This document shows, piece after piece, positions 16,030 to 24,043 of a stretch of 64,000 nt of DNA. The DNA comes from Planotetraspora mira (lineage in GTDB: Bacteria; Actinomycetota; Actinomycetes; Streptosporangiales; Streptosporangiaceae). The notes beneath the pieces are model-generated. The model worked only from the letters and a program-made list of their open reading frames with translations. It was not told where the DNA came from and made no database searches. How positions within the stretch are numbered: the stretch's first letter is position 1; the number at the start of each line of letters is the position of its first letter. The stretch covers positions 124,001 to 188,000 of the forward strand of contig NZ_BOOO01000031.1 of NCBI RefSeq assembly GCF_016863275.1, read 5' to 3'. A program made the position numbers and the translations under genes.

Positions 16030-17802
16030 TCAGCCCGGCGTCTCCTCGCGGAAGTCGATCTTTCGGTGGGTTCCGTCGCACAGCGGCTTATTGGCCGAAT
16101 GGCCGCAGCGGCACAGGGTCATCCTGTTGCGGGTCTCCAGCGCCTGGCCGTCCGCCCGCAGGACCGGCACTCCGCCGGTGACCCACAGCGCACTGGCCAG
16201 CCCGTCCTCTTCCTCCAGGATCGAGACGGCCTGGGGAAGGTCGGGCTCGAGCGTCTCGCCGCCGCGTTGCAGGGCGTAGCTGTAGGAACCGGAGGGGCAG
16301 TGATCGATGCGACCCATGACGTCGGACCGCACGTCGCCGTCCCCGGTGTCGGCGAGCATCTCGGCGATCGGCCTGGTGCGTCCGATGCAGAAGGCGGCGT
16401 GGATGCACAACTCCCCCACCCGCTGAGCCGAGATCCCCACCCCGTCGTGCACGTGCTGCAGTTCCTCGTACGGTCGCACTCCCGCGGTCTCCGTGCCGTC
16501 GAACCCGATCACCGCATGGGTCCCGTCGCAGAACGGTTTGGAGCCCGAGTGGCCGCAGCGGCACAGCGCGTAGGTGTCCTCCGTTTTCAGAGGTTCGCCG
16601 GTCTTCCAGGTCAGCGCGTTGTTCTCCGCAGAAACGATCTTGGTTTTGCGGCGGAGCGGGACACCGCCGTACACGACGTAGGGGCCGTCGCGGAGGACGA
16701 CGATCCGCTGCGCGTCTCCGGCACTCCACCGGCGCAGGCCGGGTGCGACGTATTCGAAGGTGGGCCCGGCTGTCGCGCCTCCTTCGTCGGGCGTCTGCAT
16801 CAGGGCCTGGGCCTGGGCCTTGAGCGCGTACATGGTGCCGGTGGCGACGGCGAGCAGCTTCGGGCTGCCGTTGAACGCCTGTTCCAGCAGGTGGAGGACG
16901 GCGCAGTAGGTGTGGTTGAACTCTTCCTGGGCCGCGCGGATCGCGCTGCCCACGGCATGATCGGCCAGCCGCGGGTTGCGTCTCATCGGACGGACGCCCT
17001 CGAGATCCACCGAGATCGCCTCACCCGTGGGACCGGACGCCGGGGTATCACCACGCCGATACCGCCGACCCGCCTTGAGTTCCTGGAACCGGTAGTAGTG
17101 CCCCACCTCATCCCGATCAGGATGAAAGACATCCTGGTCTCCGTCCCAGACCTCGCCGCGGGCCGTACCCTCGCCCTGCTCGACGATCTCCTCCAACGCC
17201 GCCAGCGCCGACGCCAGATCCGTGACCGCGATCAACCGCCCTGCGGTATGCCGGAAATGACCGGCGTTCACCTGACGAGCTGGATCGCCGCTGAAGACCT
17301 CCCGCTCCCCGAACCGGTCACACAGATGACGTAATCCCTGCTCGACGGCGTCGTAGAACTGCCCGATCGTCTCGTAATCCGCCCCCTCCGCCGGAGCACC
17401 GGGCGGCGCCGGCCGTTCGATCCGCAGGAACATCTCCAGTGCTTCCGCACCGAAAGGAACCAACGACAACTCCAACGACCGGTCCCCATGAGGCAGAGGC
17501 CGGGGATGCGGCGGCAACATCCCCGGCATGTCCAGTCGCGGGCGACCGCCGACGGCGTTCAAAAGATTCGCCGCCAGCGTCAGATGCAGCATCTCCTCGG
17601 CGAAGACGCTGCCCACCACCTCGACGGCCTCCGGATTCCGCTCCGGATCCAGCGAATACAACGCGCACAGATAGGGCGGCAACGTCGCGTGTTCCAACTC
17701 GATCGCCCACTGCAGATGCTCACGAAGACCGTCGAGCGTGTCGATCCGCACCGACGAGCCAGGAGCGGCAGGCCCTTGCTGCTGTTTCATATGGCGTCTC
17801 AC
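16030..17802 (-). CDS. Ferritin-like / CDGSH iron-sulfur multidomain protein
   Basis: A 590-residue protein. Residues about 18-260 are a VioB/ferritin-like helical domain with metal-ligand motifs (IELEHATLPPYLCALYSL, FAEEMLHLTLAANLLNAVGG). About 411-427 is a CDGSH 2Fe-2S motif (CRCGHSGSKPFCDGTH). About 464-515 is a divergent Fer4-type domain (CIHAAFCIG, then DHCPSGSYSYAL). About 562-578 is a second CDGSH motif (CRCGHSANKPLCDGTH). So one chain may hold a di-iron site and three Fe-S clusters. The GTG start overlaps the stop of the small acidic protein (GTGA); an ATG lies four codons in. Probably a cytosolic redox or iron-handling enzyme; the substrate is unknown. Confidence 0.85.
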   Translation of the reverse strand: MRRHMKQQQGPAAPGSSVRIDTLDGLREHLQWAIELEHATLPPYLCALYSLDPERNPEAVEVVGSVFAEEMLHLTLAANLLNAVGGRPRLDMPGMLPPHPRPLPHGDRSLELSLVPFGAEALEMFLRIERPAPPGAPAEGADYETIGQFYDAVEQGLRHLCDRFGEREVFSGDPARQVNAGHFRHTAGRLIAVTDLASALAALEEIVEQGEGTARGEVWDGDQDVFHPDRDEVGHYYRFQELKAGRRYRRGDTPASGPTGEAISVDLEGVRPMRRNPRLADHAVGSAIRAAQEEFNHTYCAVLHLLEQAFNGSPKLLAVATGTMYALKAQAQALMQTPDEGGATAGPTFEYVAPGLRRWSAGDAQRIVVLRDGPYVVYGGVPLRRKTKIVSAENNALTWKTGEPLKTEDTYALCRCGHSGSKPFCDGTHAVIGFDGTETAGVRPYEELQHVHDGVGISAQRVGELCIHAAFCIGRTRPIAEMLADTGDGDVRSDVMGRIDHCPSGSYSYALQRGGETLEPDLPQAVSILEEEDGLASALWVTGGVPVLRADGQALETRNRMTLCRCGHSANKPLCDGTHRKIDFREETPG

Positions 17803-18029
17803 GGACGGTGATCGTCTGGCCGGTGGTCGCCTTCCAGCGCCTCGACGGCGTCGCGCAGGCCGCGCAAGCCGACTTCCTCACGCTCGACGTCCGTCGGATC
17901 GAACTGCCAGTCGGCGACCGGCAGATTCATGGCCTCCTCCGGACGGCTCGACTCGACCAGGGACACTTCCTCTTCAATCTCGATCTCGAGCTCGTACAGA
18001 AATCCGTTTTCACCGCTCGGAGTGTTCAT
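17799..18029 (-). CDS. Small acidic protein coupled to the ferritin/CDGSH gene
   Basis: About 76 residues from the ATG at 18029, with GGAG ten bases before it. It is rich in Glu and Asp: NGFLYELEIEIEEEVSLVE near the N-terminus, then FDPTDVEREEVGLRGLRDAV. There is no cysteine and no membrane segment. Its TGA overlaps the GTG of the ferritin/CDGSH gene, which strongly supports real translation and joint stoichiometry. I do not recognise the family. It could be a metal-buffering partner or a modified-peptide substrate. Neither is shown. Confidence 0.6.
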   Translation of the reverse strand: MNTPSGENGFLYELEIEIEEEVSLVESSRPEEAMNLPVADWQFDPTDVEREEVGLRGLRDAVEALEGDHRPDDHRP

Positions 18030-18109
18030 CGTTTCTCCATACATGGCTTGGGGGGATCTGCGGCAGGCCGGGCGGCTGCGTCACCATGCTGTGACACGTC
18101 CATCCGCGC

Positions 18110-18547
18110 TCAGGACGGGCGAGGAGCGCGACGGTCCCCGCGCTGCGCGAGCTCTTGGTCGTCCACCAGGGTGAGCATGGGCTGGCCTGGTTCGCACAGC
18201 ATCGTGACGGTGAAGCGGAGCGGCATGTCGTCGCGGTTGTTGCCGTCCTGGTAGTGGATGACGTCGCCACCCGGCTCCCAGAACACCTCACCGGCGCGTA
18301 CGACCCGCTCCGGCTCGCCCTCCAACTCGAACAGCATCTCCCCTTCCAGCACGTAGCCGAACGCCGGCCCCGAGTGCCGGTGCGGCGGCGTGCCCGGGTC
18401 GCCGGGCGGGTACGCGACGACCAAGGTCATCGCGTGCGCTCCCTGCGGGATGAACGGCGGTTCGGCCTCCTGCAGCACGGTGACCGCGGTCTGCCACGCG
18501 ACTGATCTCGGCTTGGGCCCGGTGGATGCCGGGTCGGTATCGGACAT
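18110..18547 (-). CDS. Cupin-domain protein
   Basis: A 145-residue single-domain cupin. Motif 1 is PPHRHSGPAFGYVLEGEMLFE (His-x-His and Glu metal ligands), and motif 2 contains EVFWEPGGDVIHYQD with the last His. AAGGTAGG precedes the ATG. Small cupins of this type bind a transition metal and act in detoxification or sensing. It is first in a minus-strand run (cupin, acidic protein, ferritin/CDGSH) with gaps of about 80 bases or overlaps. An ECF41-type promoter lies about 85 bases upstream. Confidence 0.88.
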   Translation of the reverse strand: MSDTDPASTGPKPRSVAWQTAVTVLQEAEPPFIPQGAHAMTLVVAYPPGDPGTPPHRHSGPAFGYVLEGEMLFELEGEPERVVRAGEVFWEPGGDVIHYQDGNNRDDMPLRFTVTMLCEPGQPMLTLVDDQELAQRGDRRAPRPS

Positions 18548-18631
18548 GGGACCTACCTTTCGTGAACTGGGGGCGATGAAACCCGGGCGGGGGCGCGCTA
18601 CTCCCCCGTTGCCGACCGGTTCACCAGGTAA

Positions 18632-18658
18632 GACAGGACAGCCTCCGTGCTTGTGACA
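18632..18658 (-). promoter_or_regulatory. ECF41-type promoter for cupin/acidic/ferritin-CDGSH operon
   Basis: On the minus strand TGTCACA (18652-18658), 16 bases, then TGTC (18632-18635). CTGTCC directly precedes the -10, as in the other two copies. The transcript would start about 80 bases before the cupin ATG. The -10 is TGTC rather than CGTC. Confidence 0.7.
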
Positions 18659-18813
18659 GCTGTCGGGGAAACTTTTTCAGTCCTTGTTGTCGCGTCGCGG
18701 ACGAGCGGGTCCCGCCCACGCGAGCGCGGCGTGAGCGCCGCGAAAGACAGGGCTGCGTTCCGCTCTGCGCCAACGCTCCACCGAGAGCCGCGTCAAGAAC
18801 GCTTTCTCAGAGC

Positions 18814-18840
18814 TGTCACAGGCCACCAGGCTGTCCTGTC
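18814..18840 (+). promoter_or_regulatory. ECF41-type promoter for sensor-kinase pair
   Basis: TGTCACA (18814-18820), 16 bases, then TGTC (18837-18840), again with CTGTCC before the -10. It points toward the kinase gene starting at 18939, leaving a leader of about 90 bases. Confidence 0.65.
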
Positions 18841-18938
18841 ATAGCTGCGTATCCGTATGTCAGCGGACGGCCCCCCGACAAACCCAAAAATCGTGATGGG
18901 CCGGCGGTAGGCCGGCAATCCAGAAACCTTGGATCAAG

Positions 18939-19670
18939 ATGCGTGAATTGAAACGCGAACTGGAGATGAAACGGCGATTCGCCTCCGACGCCTCACATGA
19001 GCTGCGCACGGCGGTCGCGGGGCTGCGCACGGAGTTGGAGGAGGCCCGTCTGCATCCCGACGACACCGACCTCGGCCACCTGCTCGCCCGGGCGCTGAGC
19101 GACATCGACCGGTTGGACACGATAATCACTGACCTGCGCATTCTCGCCGAGATGGAGGCCGGCCCGCCCATGAAGCCGGAGCGTGTCGACCTCGCCGAAG
19201 TGGTTCGTGCCGAGATCGCCCGCAGGACCGACCGCGTTGACGTACAACTTCGGCTGAATGCCGGGGTGACGGTCCAGGCCGTTCCGATCCGGATCAGCCG
19301 GCTGCTCACCAATTTGCTGGACAACGCTCAACGGCACGCCCGCCATCTGGTCGCGGTCCGGGTAAGCCGCGATGACGACCACGCCGTTCTGACGGTCACC
19401 GACGACGGAGAAGGAATCGCAGAAGGCGACCGGGAACGGATCTTCCAGCGCTTCACCCGGCTGACTGCCGCACGCCGCCTCGACCACACCGGCACCGGCC
19501 TGGGCCTGGCGATCGCCCGTGACATCGCCCATGCCCACATCGGCAGCCTGCGCGCCGAGGAGTCCGAGACAGGCGGTGCGAGCTTCGTCCTGCGACTTCC
19601 TCTCGCCGGTCCGGCCGCTCCCGACGCCCGAGGTCCGGGGCGGCACCTGCACAGAGCGATGGACTCCTGA
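18939..19670 (+). CDS. Sensor histidine kinase without input domain
   Basis: A 243-residue protein that begins almost directly with the HisKA helix (FASDASHELRTAVAGL, phospho-acceptor His20; the usual Pro of the H-box is Ala). The ATPase domain follows: N-box NLLDNAQRHA, G1 VTDDGEGIAEGD, G2 TGLGLAIARDIA. No membrane or PAS segment precedes it, and an in-frame stop lies just upstream, so it is either naturally minimal or a truncated copy of the PAS kinase downstream. No ribosome site is obvious. It is 30 bases ahead of that second kinase, likely as an operon. Confidence 0.82.
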   Translation: MRELKRELEMKRRFASDASHELRTAVAGLRTELEEARLHPDDTDLGHLLARALSDIDRLDTIITDLRILAEMEAGPPMKPERVDLAEVVRAEIARRTDRVDVQLRLNAGVTVQAVPIRISRLLTNLLDNAQRHARHLVAVRVSRDDDHAVLTVTDDGEGIAEGDRERIFQRFTRLTAARRLDHTGTGLGLAIARDIAHAHIGSLRAEESETGGASFVLRLPLAGPAAPDARGPGRHLHRAMDS

Positions 19671-19700
19671 GCCCTGCCGAGCGCGCTTGGAAGGAAACTG

Positions 19701-20870
19701 ATGAGACAGAACCTCGACTACGCCGCCCTGTTCGCGGCCGTTCCGAGCCCTTGTCTGGCCATGACGCCGGACATGACGGTCGTGGCCGTCAACCAGGCAT
19801 ATCTCGACGCCCACGGACGTCGGCGCGAGGAGTTGCTGGGCCGGCACGTGCTCGACTCCTGCGCCCTCGACCACGCCGATCCCGTCAAGCAGCGCGCGCT
19901 GCGGAACCTCGAGGCGTCTCTGCGCCGGGCCGAAGCCACGGGCAAACCCGACGTGATGGCGCCGCACAAGTGCGCCATGCCCATCTCCCGCAGCGCGCAC
20001 CCGACCGAGGGACACCATTGGAGCATGATCAATTCTCCTGTGCTCGGCTCGGACGGAGCAGTGGTGCTGTTCGTCCACCGTACGGAGGACATGTCCGCGT
20101 TCCTTCAACAGCGCAGAGGGTCTCGGTCCGGCGTGAGCCGGACGGGCGCGGGCGCCGCAGAGATGCAAGAGCTGAACGAGCAGGTGAGGAAGGCGAATAC
20201 GGTTGCGGAGCAGTTGCTGCGCCGCCAACGCCAATTCACCGCGGACGCCTCACATGAGCTGCGTACGCCGCTCACCGCGCTACGGCTGCAGGTGGAGGAG
20301 GCGCAACTGCACCGGGACGACATCGACCTGCCCGATCTGCTCAACCATTTGACCGCCGACCTCGACCGGCTGGAGAGCATCATCGACGACCTGCTCCTGC
20401 TGGCCACGCTCGAGGTCGACCTCGACGCGAGGTTGGAGGAGGTGAATTTGACGAGTCTGGTCGAGGCGGTGGCGGCTCGGTGGACCGTGAGCCATGACGT
20501 GCGGCTCGATCTCGAGCCCGCGGTGACGGTGGAGGCCGACTCGTGGCAGATCACCCGGCTGCTCGCCAACCTGCTGGACAACGCCCGACGTCACGCCACG
20601 CGCAGGCTGAGGGTGGACCTGCGCCGCACCGGTGACCATGCGGAGCTGGCCGTGGCCGACGACGGGCAAGGTGTCCGCCCGGCCGACCGCGACCGCATCT
20701 TCCAGCGCTTCGTCCGCCTGGACACCGCCCGCAGCCGCGACCACGGAGGCGCCGGCCTGGGCCTGGCCATCGCGCGTGACATCGCCTCAGCCCACTACGG
20801 CACCCTGCACGTCGAGGACTCCGCCGATGGTGGCGCGTGCTTCGTCCTCCGCATACCTCTCGTCTCCTGA
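19701..20870 (+). CDS. Cytosolic PAS-domain sensor histidine kinase
   Basis: A 389-residue protein. The PAS domain is at about residues 5-135 (DYAALFAAVPSPCLAMTPD, VNQAYLDAHGRRREELLGRH, ending VLFVHRTEDMSAFLQQR). A coiled linker and HisKA follow (TADASHELRTPLTALRL, His185), then the HATPase (NLLDNARRHA, DDGQGVRPAD, GAGLGLAIARDIA). There are no TM segments, so it senses something in the cytoplasm. GGAAGG precedes the ATG. No response regulator is adjacent. It is clearly paralogous to the kinase at 36235. Confidence 0.88.
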   Translation: MRQNLDYAALFAAVPSPCLAMTPDMTVVAVNQAYLDAHGRRREELLGRHVLDSCALDHADPVKQRALRNLEASLRRAEATGKPDVMAPHKCAMPISRSAHPTEGHHWSMINSPVLGSDGAVVLFVHRTEDMSAFLQQRRGSRSGVSRTGAGAAEMQELNEQVRKANTVAEQLLRRQRQFTADASHELRTPLTALRLQVEEAQLHRDDIDLPDLLNHLTADLDRLESIIDDLLLLATLEVDLDARLEEVNLTSLVEAVAARWTVSHDVRLDLEPAVTVEADSWQITRLLANLLDNARRHATRRLRVDLRRTGDHAELAVADDGQGVRPADRDRIFQRFVRLDTARSRDHGGAGLGLAIARDIASAHYGTLHVEDSADGGACFVLRIPLVS

Positions 20871-20911
20871 TCCGCCGCCTTTACGTTGTAGATTCCTAGC
20901 GAGCGGCCCGG

Positions 20912-21289
20912 TCACATGTGGCCCACCCAGTAGTTCTGCGTAATCCTGCAATCGCGCCTCTTCTTGCAGAACGCGGCCTGAACAGCGGTGACGCCGCTGT
21001 TGCTATTCAGATGCTGTACTCCACTCAGCCTGACGGGGCTGTGATTCGACCGCACGTGCGCGATGTTCCTCTTGGTGTGGTGAGTCTTGTTCTGGCTCTC
21101 GTTGCCCTGTGCGCCCTGCGTGTTCTTGTCGCGCTGCGAGCCGTTTCCACTTCCGTAGCCAGATCCTGCCGGCACCGCGATCGCCGGCGACGCCATGACA
21201 ACGGTCCCTATCGCGACGACGGCCGGCAGCAGCGCCAGTCGGCGCAGGGCCGTTCCGGCAAGCGGATTCACCGTACGATGACGACTCAT
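20912..21289 (-). CDS. Small secreted protein, Asn/Ser/Gln-rich
   Basis: 125 residues with a clear signal peptide (RRLALLPAVVAIGTVVMASP, likely cut after AIA or AVA near residue 39). A low-complexity Gly/Ser/Asn/Gln stretch follows, then a C-terminal part with two cysteines (AAFCKKRRDCRITQNYW) that could form a disulfide. I do not recognise the family. It is a lone gene, divergent from the isochorismatase-like gene across a 234-base gap. Confidence 0.65.
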   Translation of the reverse strand: MSRHRTVNPLAGTALRRLALLPAVVAIGTVVMASPAIAVPAGSGYGSGNGSQRDKNTQGAQGNESQNKTHHTKRNIAHVRSNHSPVRLSGVQHLNSNSGVTAVQAAFCKKRRDCRITQNYWVGHM

Positions 21290-21523
21290 TTGTGGCGCAC
21301 CTTCAGGCTAAAGTGCTGGGCACTTCGGATCGATCGGATATGGCTTCAATACCCCGCGATCCGGAGCCGGTCCTCCCGTGAGCGATGCTCGGTGCAGAAC
21401 GTTGCCGGCTCTTTGTACGACGGCCGACGGCTTCGATCTCGGCGTGAGCCGTACCCGTCTGACAGAGTGCGTTTCTCCCCAAAGGTGGAGGTTTCGGGGA
21501 GGAAGTACGGCAGGATCGTGACC

Positions 21524-22129
21524 ATGGCCTACGATCCGCGGACTACCGCCGTTCTCGCTCTGCACTGGCAGGTGAACGTCATCAAGCCTGAGGGATTCTT
21601 CGGCGCGATGCTCGGCGAGCCGGTCGCGCGCAGTGGCGTCGTGGAGCGCGCCGTGCGGTTCCATGAATCCATGCGCGCCGCAGGAGCCCCGGTGATCTTC
21701 ACCCGGTTCACCGTGCCCGAGGGAGAGGGCGGCCTGGTCCGCAACACGGGCTTCATGATCGCGGTCGGCGACGCGCAGGAGGCCTTCCGCCCGGATGCTC
21801 CGGGGGCGCAGTTGATCCCGGAAATGCGGACCTTGGCCGAGGCCGACCATGTCGTCGACAACCAGAAGCTGTCCGGCCTGGCCGGAAACGACCTCCCCCA
21901 ATGGCTGGCCGAACGCGGGATCGACACGCTGCTGGTGACCGGAGTCGCCACCAATCTCACCGTCGAGCAGACTGCCAGGCACGGCACCGACCTCGGCCTG
22001 ACCGTCCACACGGTCGGCGATTGCGTCACCGCCGCGACCGACGAGGCTCACCGCATGTCGCTGGCCAACCTGGATCTGGCGACGGCAGGCTGCCTGACGT
22101 CGGAACAGGTGCTCAGGCTGTTCTCCTGA
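21524..22129 (+). CDS. Isochorismatase-fold protein with altered catalytic residues
   Basis: A 201-residue cysteine-hydrolase fold. Landmarks are ALHWQVNVI (strand 1), FTRFTVPEGEG, VVDNQKLSGL (Lys retained), the cis-peptide region VTGVATNLTVEQTARHG, and VHTVGDCVTAATDEAHRMS. In active enzymes strand 1 carries Asp (here His) and the VATNxCV motif carries the nucleophilic Cys (here Thr). So the canonical Asp/Lys/Cys triad is not intact. It may be non-catalytic, or it may use other chemistry. The ATG at 21524 has AGGA eight bases upstream. Convergent with the sugar permease genes. Confidence 0.8.
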   Translation: MAYDPRTTAVLALHWQVNVIKPEGFFGAMLGEPVARSGVVERAVRFHESMRAAGAPVIFTRFTVPEGEGGLVRNTGFMIAVGDAQEAFRPDAPGAQLIPEMRTLAEADHVVDNQKLSGLAGNDLPQWLAERGIDTLLVTGVATNLTVEQTARHGTDLGLTVHTVGDCVTAATDEAHRMSLANLDLATAGCLTSEQVLRLFS

Positions 22130-22141
22130 GCCGCGGGCGAG

Positions 22142-23062
22142 CTACTTGACGGCCCCTGCCGCCAGGCCCTTGCTCCAGAACGACTGCAACGACAGAAACA
22201 TGGCGACGACCGGCACGACCGAGACGAACGCGCCGGTGACGACGGTGGTGTAGCTGATGGGATTCCCCTGCATTTCGCGCCAGCCGACGAGGCCGACGGT
22301 CACCGGCTGGAGGGAGCTGTCGGCGAGCATGAGCGAGGGCAGGAGGAAGTTCGTCCAGATCGCGACGAACTGAAACAGGAAGATCGTGACCATCGCGGGT
22401 GCCATGAGCCGCACGCCCATCCCGAAGATGCGCATTTCGCCGGCGCCGTCGATACGGCCTGCCTCGATCAGAGCGTCCGGTATCGACGACGCGGCGTAGA
22501 TCCTGCTGAGGTAGACGCCGAAGGGGCTGACGATGCTCGGGATGAAGACGGCCCAGAAGGTGTTGATGATTCCGGTGGCGCTGAACACGAGGTAGAGCGG
22601 GATGGCGAGCACGGGTGCGGGCAGGAGCACCGCGGCGAGCACGGTGCCGAAGACCGCCTCGCGTCCCGGGAATCGGAACTTCGCGAGCGCGTACCCGCAC
22701 ATGGACGCCAGGAGCGTGGAGACGATTCCGCCGCCCACCGCGTAGAGCAGCGAGTTGAGCAGCCAGCGCGAGTAGACGCCGCCCTGAGCCTGGAACAGGG
22801 TCTTGATGTTCTCCACGAAGGCGAAGCTCTCGCCGAACCAGAAGCCGTTGCCCGAGAAGATCTCTCCGCTGCCCTTGGTCACGGAGACGACCAGCCACCA
22901 CACCGGGAGCAGGAAGTACACAGCGAAAAGGATCATTACGGCCAGCACGAACAGGCGCGAGGCGGGGCTCACCGTCGTGAGCGGATGCGCCCGGCGGCGC
23001 CGCCGGTTCGGCACGCCGGCGACGGGTTCGTTTCGTGTGGGCGATGGCAGTGTGACGGTCAT
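22142..23062 (-). CDS. Carbohydrate ABC transporter permease (MalG type)
   Basis: A 306-residue protein from the ATG that overlaps the stop of the preceding permease (TGATG). Six TM segments are seen, plus the EAA loop (IPDALIEAGRIDGAGEMRIFG) that docks the ATPase. A positively charged N-terminus is followed by TM1. This is the second inner-membrane subunit of a CUT1 sugar importer. No ATPase gene is in the cluster; a shared MsiK-like ATPase elsewhere is usual in actinobacteria. Confidence 0.93.
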   Translation of the reverse strand: MTVTLPSPTRNEPVAGVPNRRRRRAHPLTTVSPASRLFVLAVMILFAVYFLLPVWWLVVSVTKGSGEIFSGNGFWFGESFAFVENIKTLFQAQGGVYSRWLLNSLLYAVGGGIVSTLLASMCGYALAKFRFPGREAVFGTVLAAVLLPAPVLAIPLYLVFSATGIINTFWAVFIPSIVSPFGVYLSRIYAASSIPDALIEAGRIDGAGEMRIFGMGVRLMAPAMVTIFLFQFVAIWTNFLLPSLMLADSSLQPVTVGLVGWREMQGNPISYTTVVTGAFVSVVPVVAMFLSLQSFWSKGLAAGAVK

Positions 23063-23973
23063 CAGTCGACTCTCCTGGCTGATGCGCGGAAGACGAGAAC
23101 GGACACCACGCAGATCAGAGCGCCGAGCACCACGGACTGCGCGGCCGCGTAGTTGAAGTCGTTGCCCGAGAGCGACCGGAGAGCGGCCATGATCGGTGTG
23201 TAGGTGGACGGCAGGTTCGGCGCCACGGACTTCATGGTGACCGGCTCGTTGTAGAGCTGGAACGTGCCGATGACGGAGAAGACGAGGGTGAGCAGCAGGG
23301 CCGGCCGGATCAGCGGAACCTTGATGAGGAGCGCGGCCTTCCAGCCGGAGCATCCGTCGATCGCCGCGGCCTCCATCGTCTCCGCGGGGACGGCCTGCAG
23401 GGCGGCGAAGATCAGGATCGTGTTGTAGCCGGTCCACGCCCAGGTCAGGATGTTCGCGATCGAGAACGGCAGGGCGCCGTCGGTGACGAAACTGACGTCG
23501 ACCCCGATCGATGCGAAGAATCCGGTGATGGGGCTCAGCGAGGGTGCGTACAGGAACGACCACACCAGGGCCGCGATCACGCCGGGCAACCCGTAGGGCA
23601 CGAAGTAGGCGACCCGGAAGAACTTGCGCCCGGTCGACACCGACGAGTCGATGAGAAGGGCGAGGACGAGCGCGATGCCGAGCATCACGGGCACCTGGAT
23701 GACACCGATGAAGGTCACCCGGCCCACGGACGCGATGAAGTCCCCATCCTGGAACACCCGCACGTAGTTGCCGAGGCCCGCGAAGACGGTTTCCGCGCCA
23801 CCGAGGCCGAGGCCCGACCGTTTCACCGCGAAGAAGCTCTGAACGACGGAATAACCGGTCGGCACCAGGTAGACGACGACGAAGAGCAGGAGGAACGGCA
23901 GAACGAACGGCGCGGCTCGCCGAAGCTCGCGACGTCGGCTCGGCCGCTGGATCGTCAGAGGGGACACGGTCAC
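23062..23973 (-). CDS. Carbohydrate ABC transporter permease (MalF type)
   Basis: A 303-residue protein with six TM segments and the EAA motif (VPAETMEAAAIDGCSGWKAA). TM1 is at residues about 20-40 after a basic N-terminus. It lies between the solute-binding protein gene (70 bases upstream) and the second permease (TGATG overlap), giving the standard order binding protein, MalF-like, MalG-like. Confidence 0.93.
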   Translation of the reverse strand: MTVSPLTIQRPSRRRELRRAAPFVLPFLLLFVVVYLVPTGYSVVQSFFAVKRSGLGLGGAETVFAGLGNYVRVFQDGDFIASVGRVTFIGVIQVPVMLGIALVLALLIDSSVSTGRKFFRVAYFVPYGLPGVIAALVWSFLYAPSLSPITGFFASIGVDVSFVTDGALPFSIANILTWAWTGYNTILIFAALQAVPAETMEAAAIDGCSGWKAALLIKVPLIRPALLLTLVFSVIGTFQLYNEPVTMKSVAPNLPSTYTPIMAALRSLSGNDFNYAAAQSVVLGALICVVSVLVFRASARRVD

Positions 23974-24043
23974 CCTTATCTGTCGAAGGACTGGAGGATG
24001 CGGATTCGCGGGGGCCCACCGTGCGGGCGGCCCCCGCGAAGCG

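Larger units (their letters stand above)
18548..18938. other. 391-base divergent control region
   Basis: No gene is seen. It holds two divergently oriented ECF41-type promoters, one toward the cupin operon (18632-18658) and one toward the sensor-kinase pair (18814-18840), 155 bases apart. Nothing else is recognised in the rest. Confidence 0.6.

Noticed and set aside
18083-18106. TGTGACA near the cupin stop codon
   Set aside because: On the minus strand the -10 position has no YGTC at 16 bases, and it would lie inside the operon just upstream of the acidic protein.
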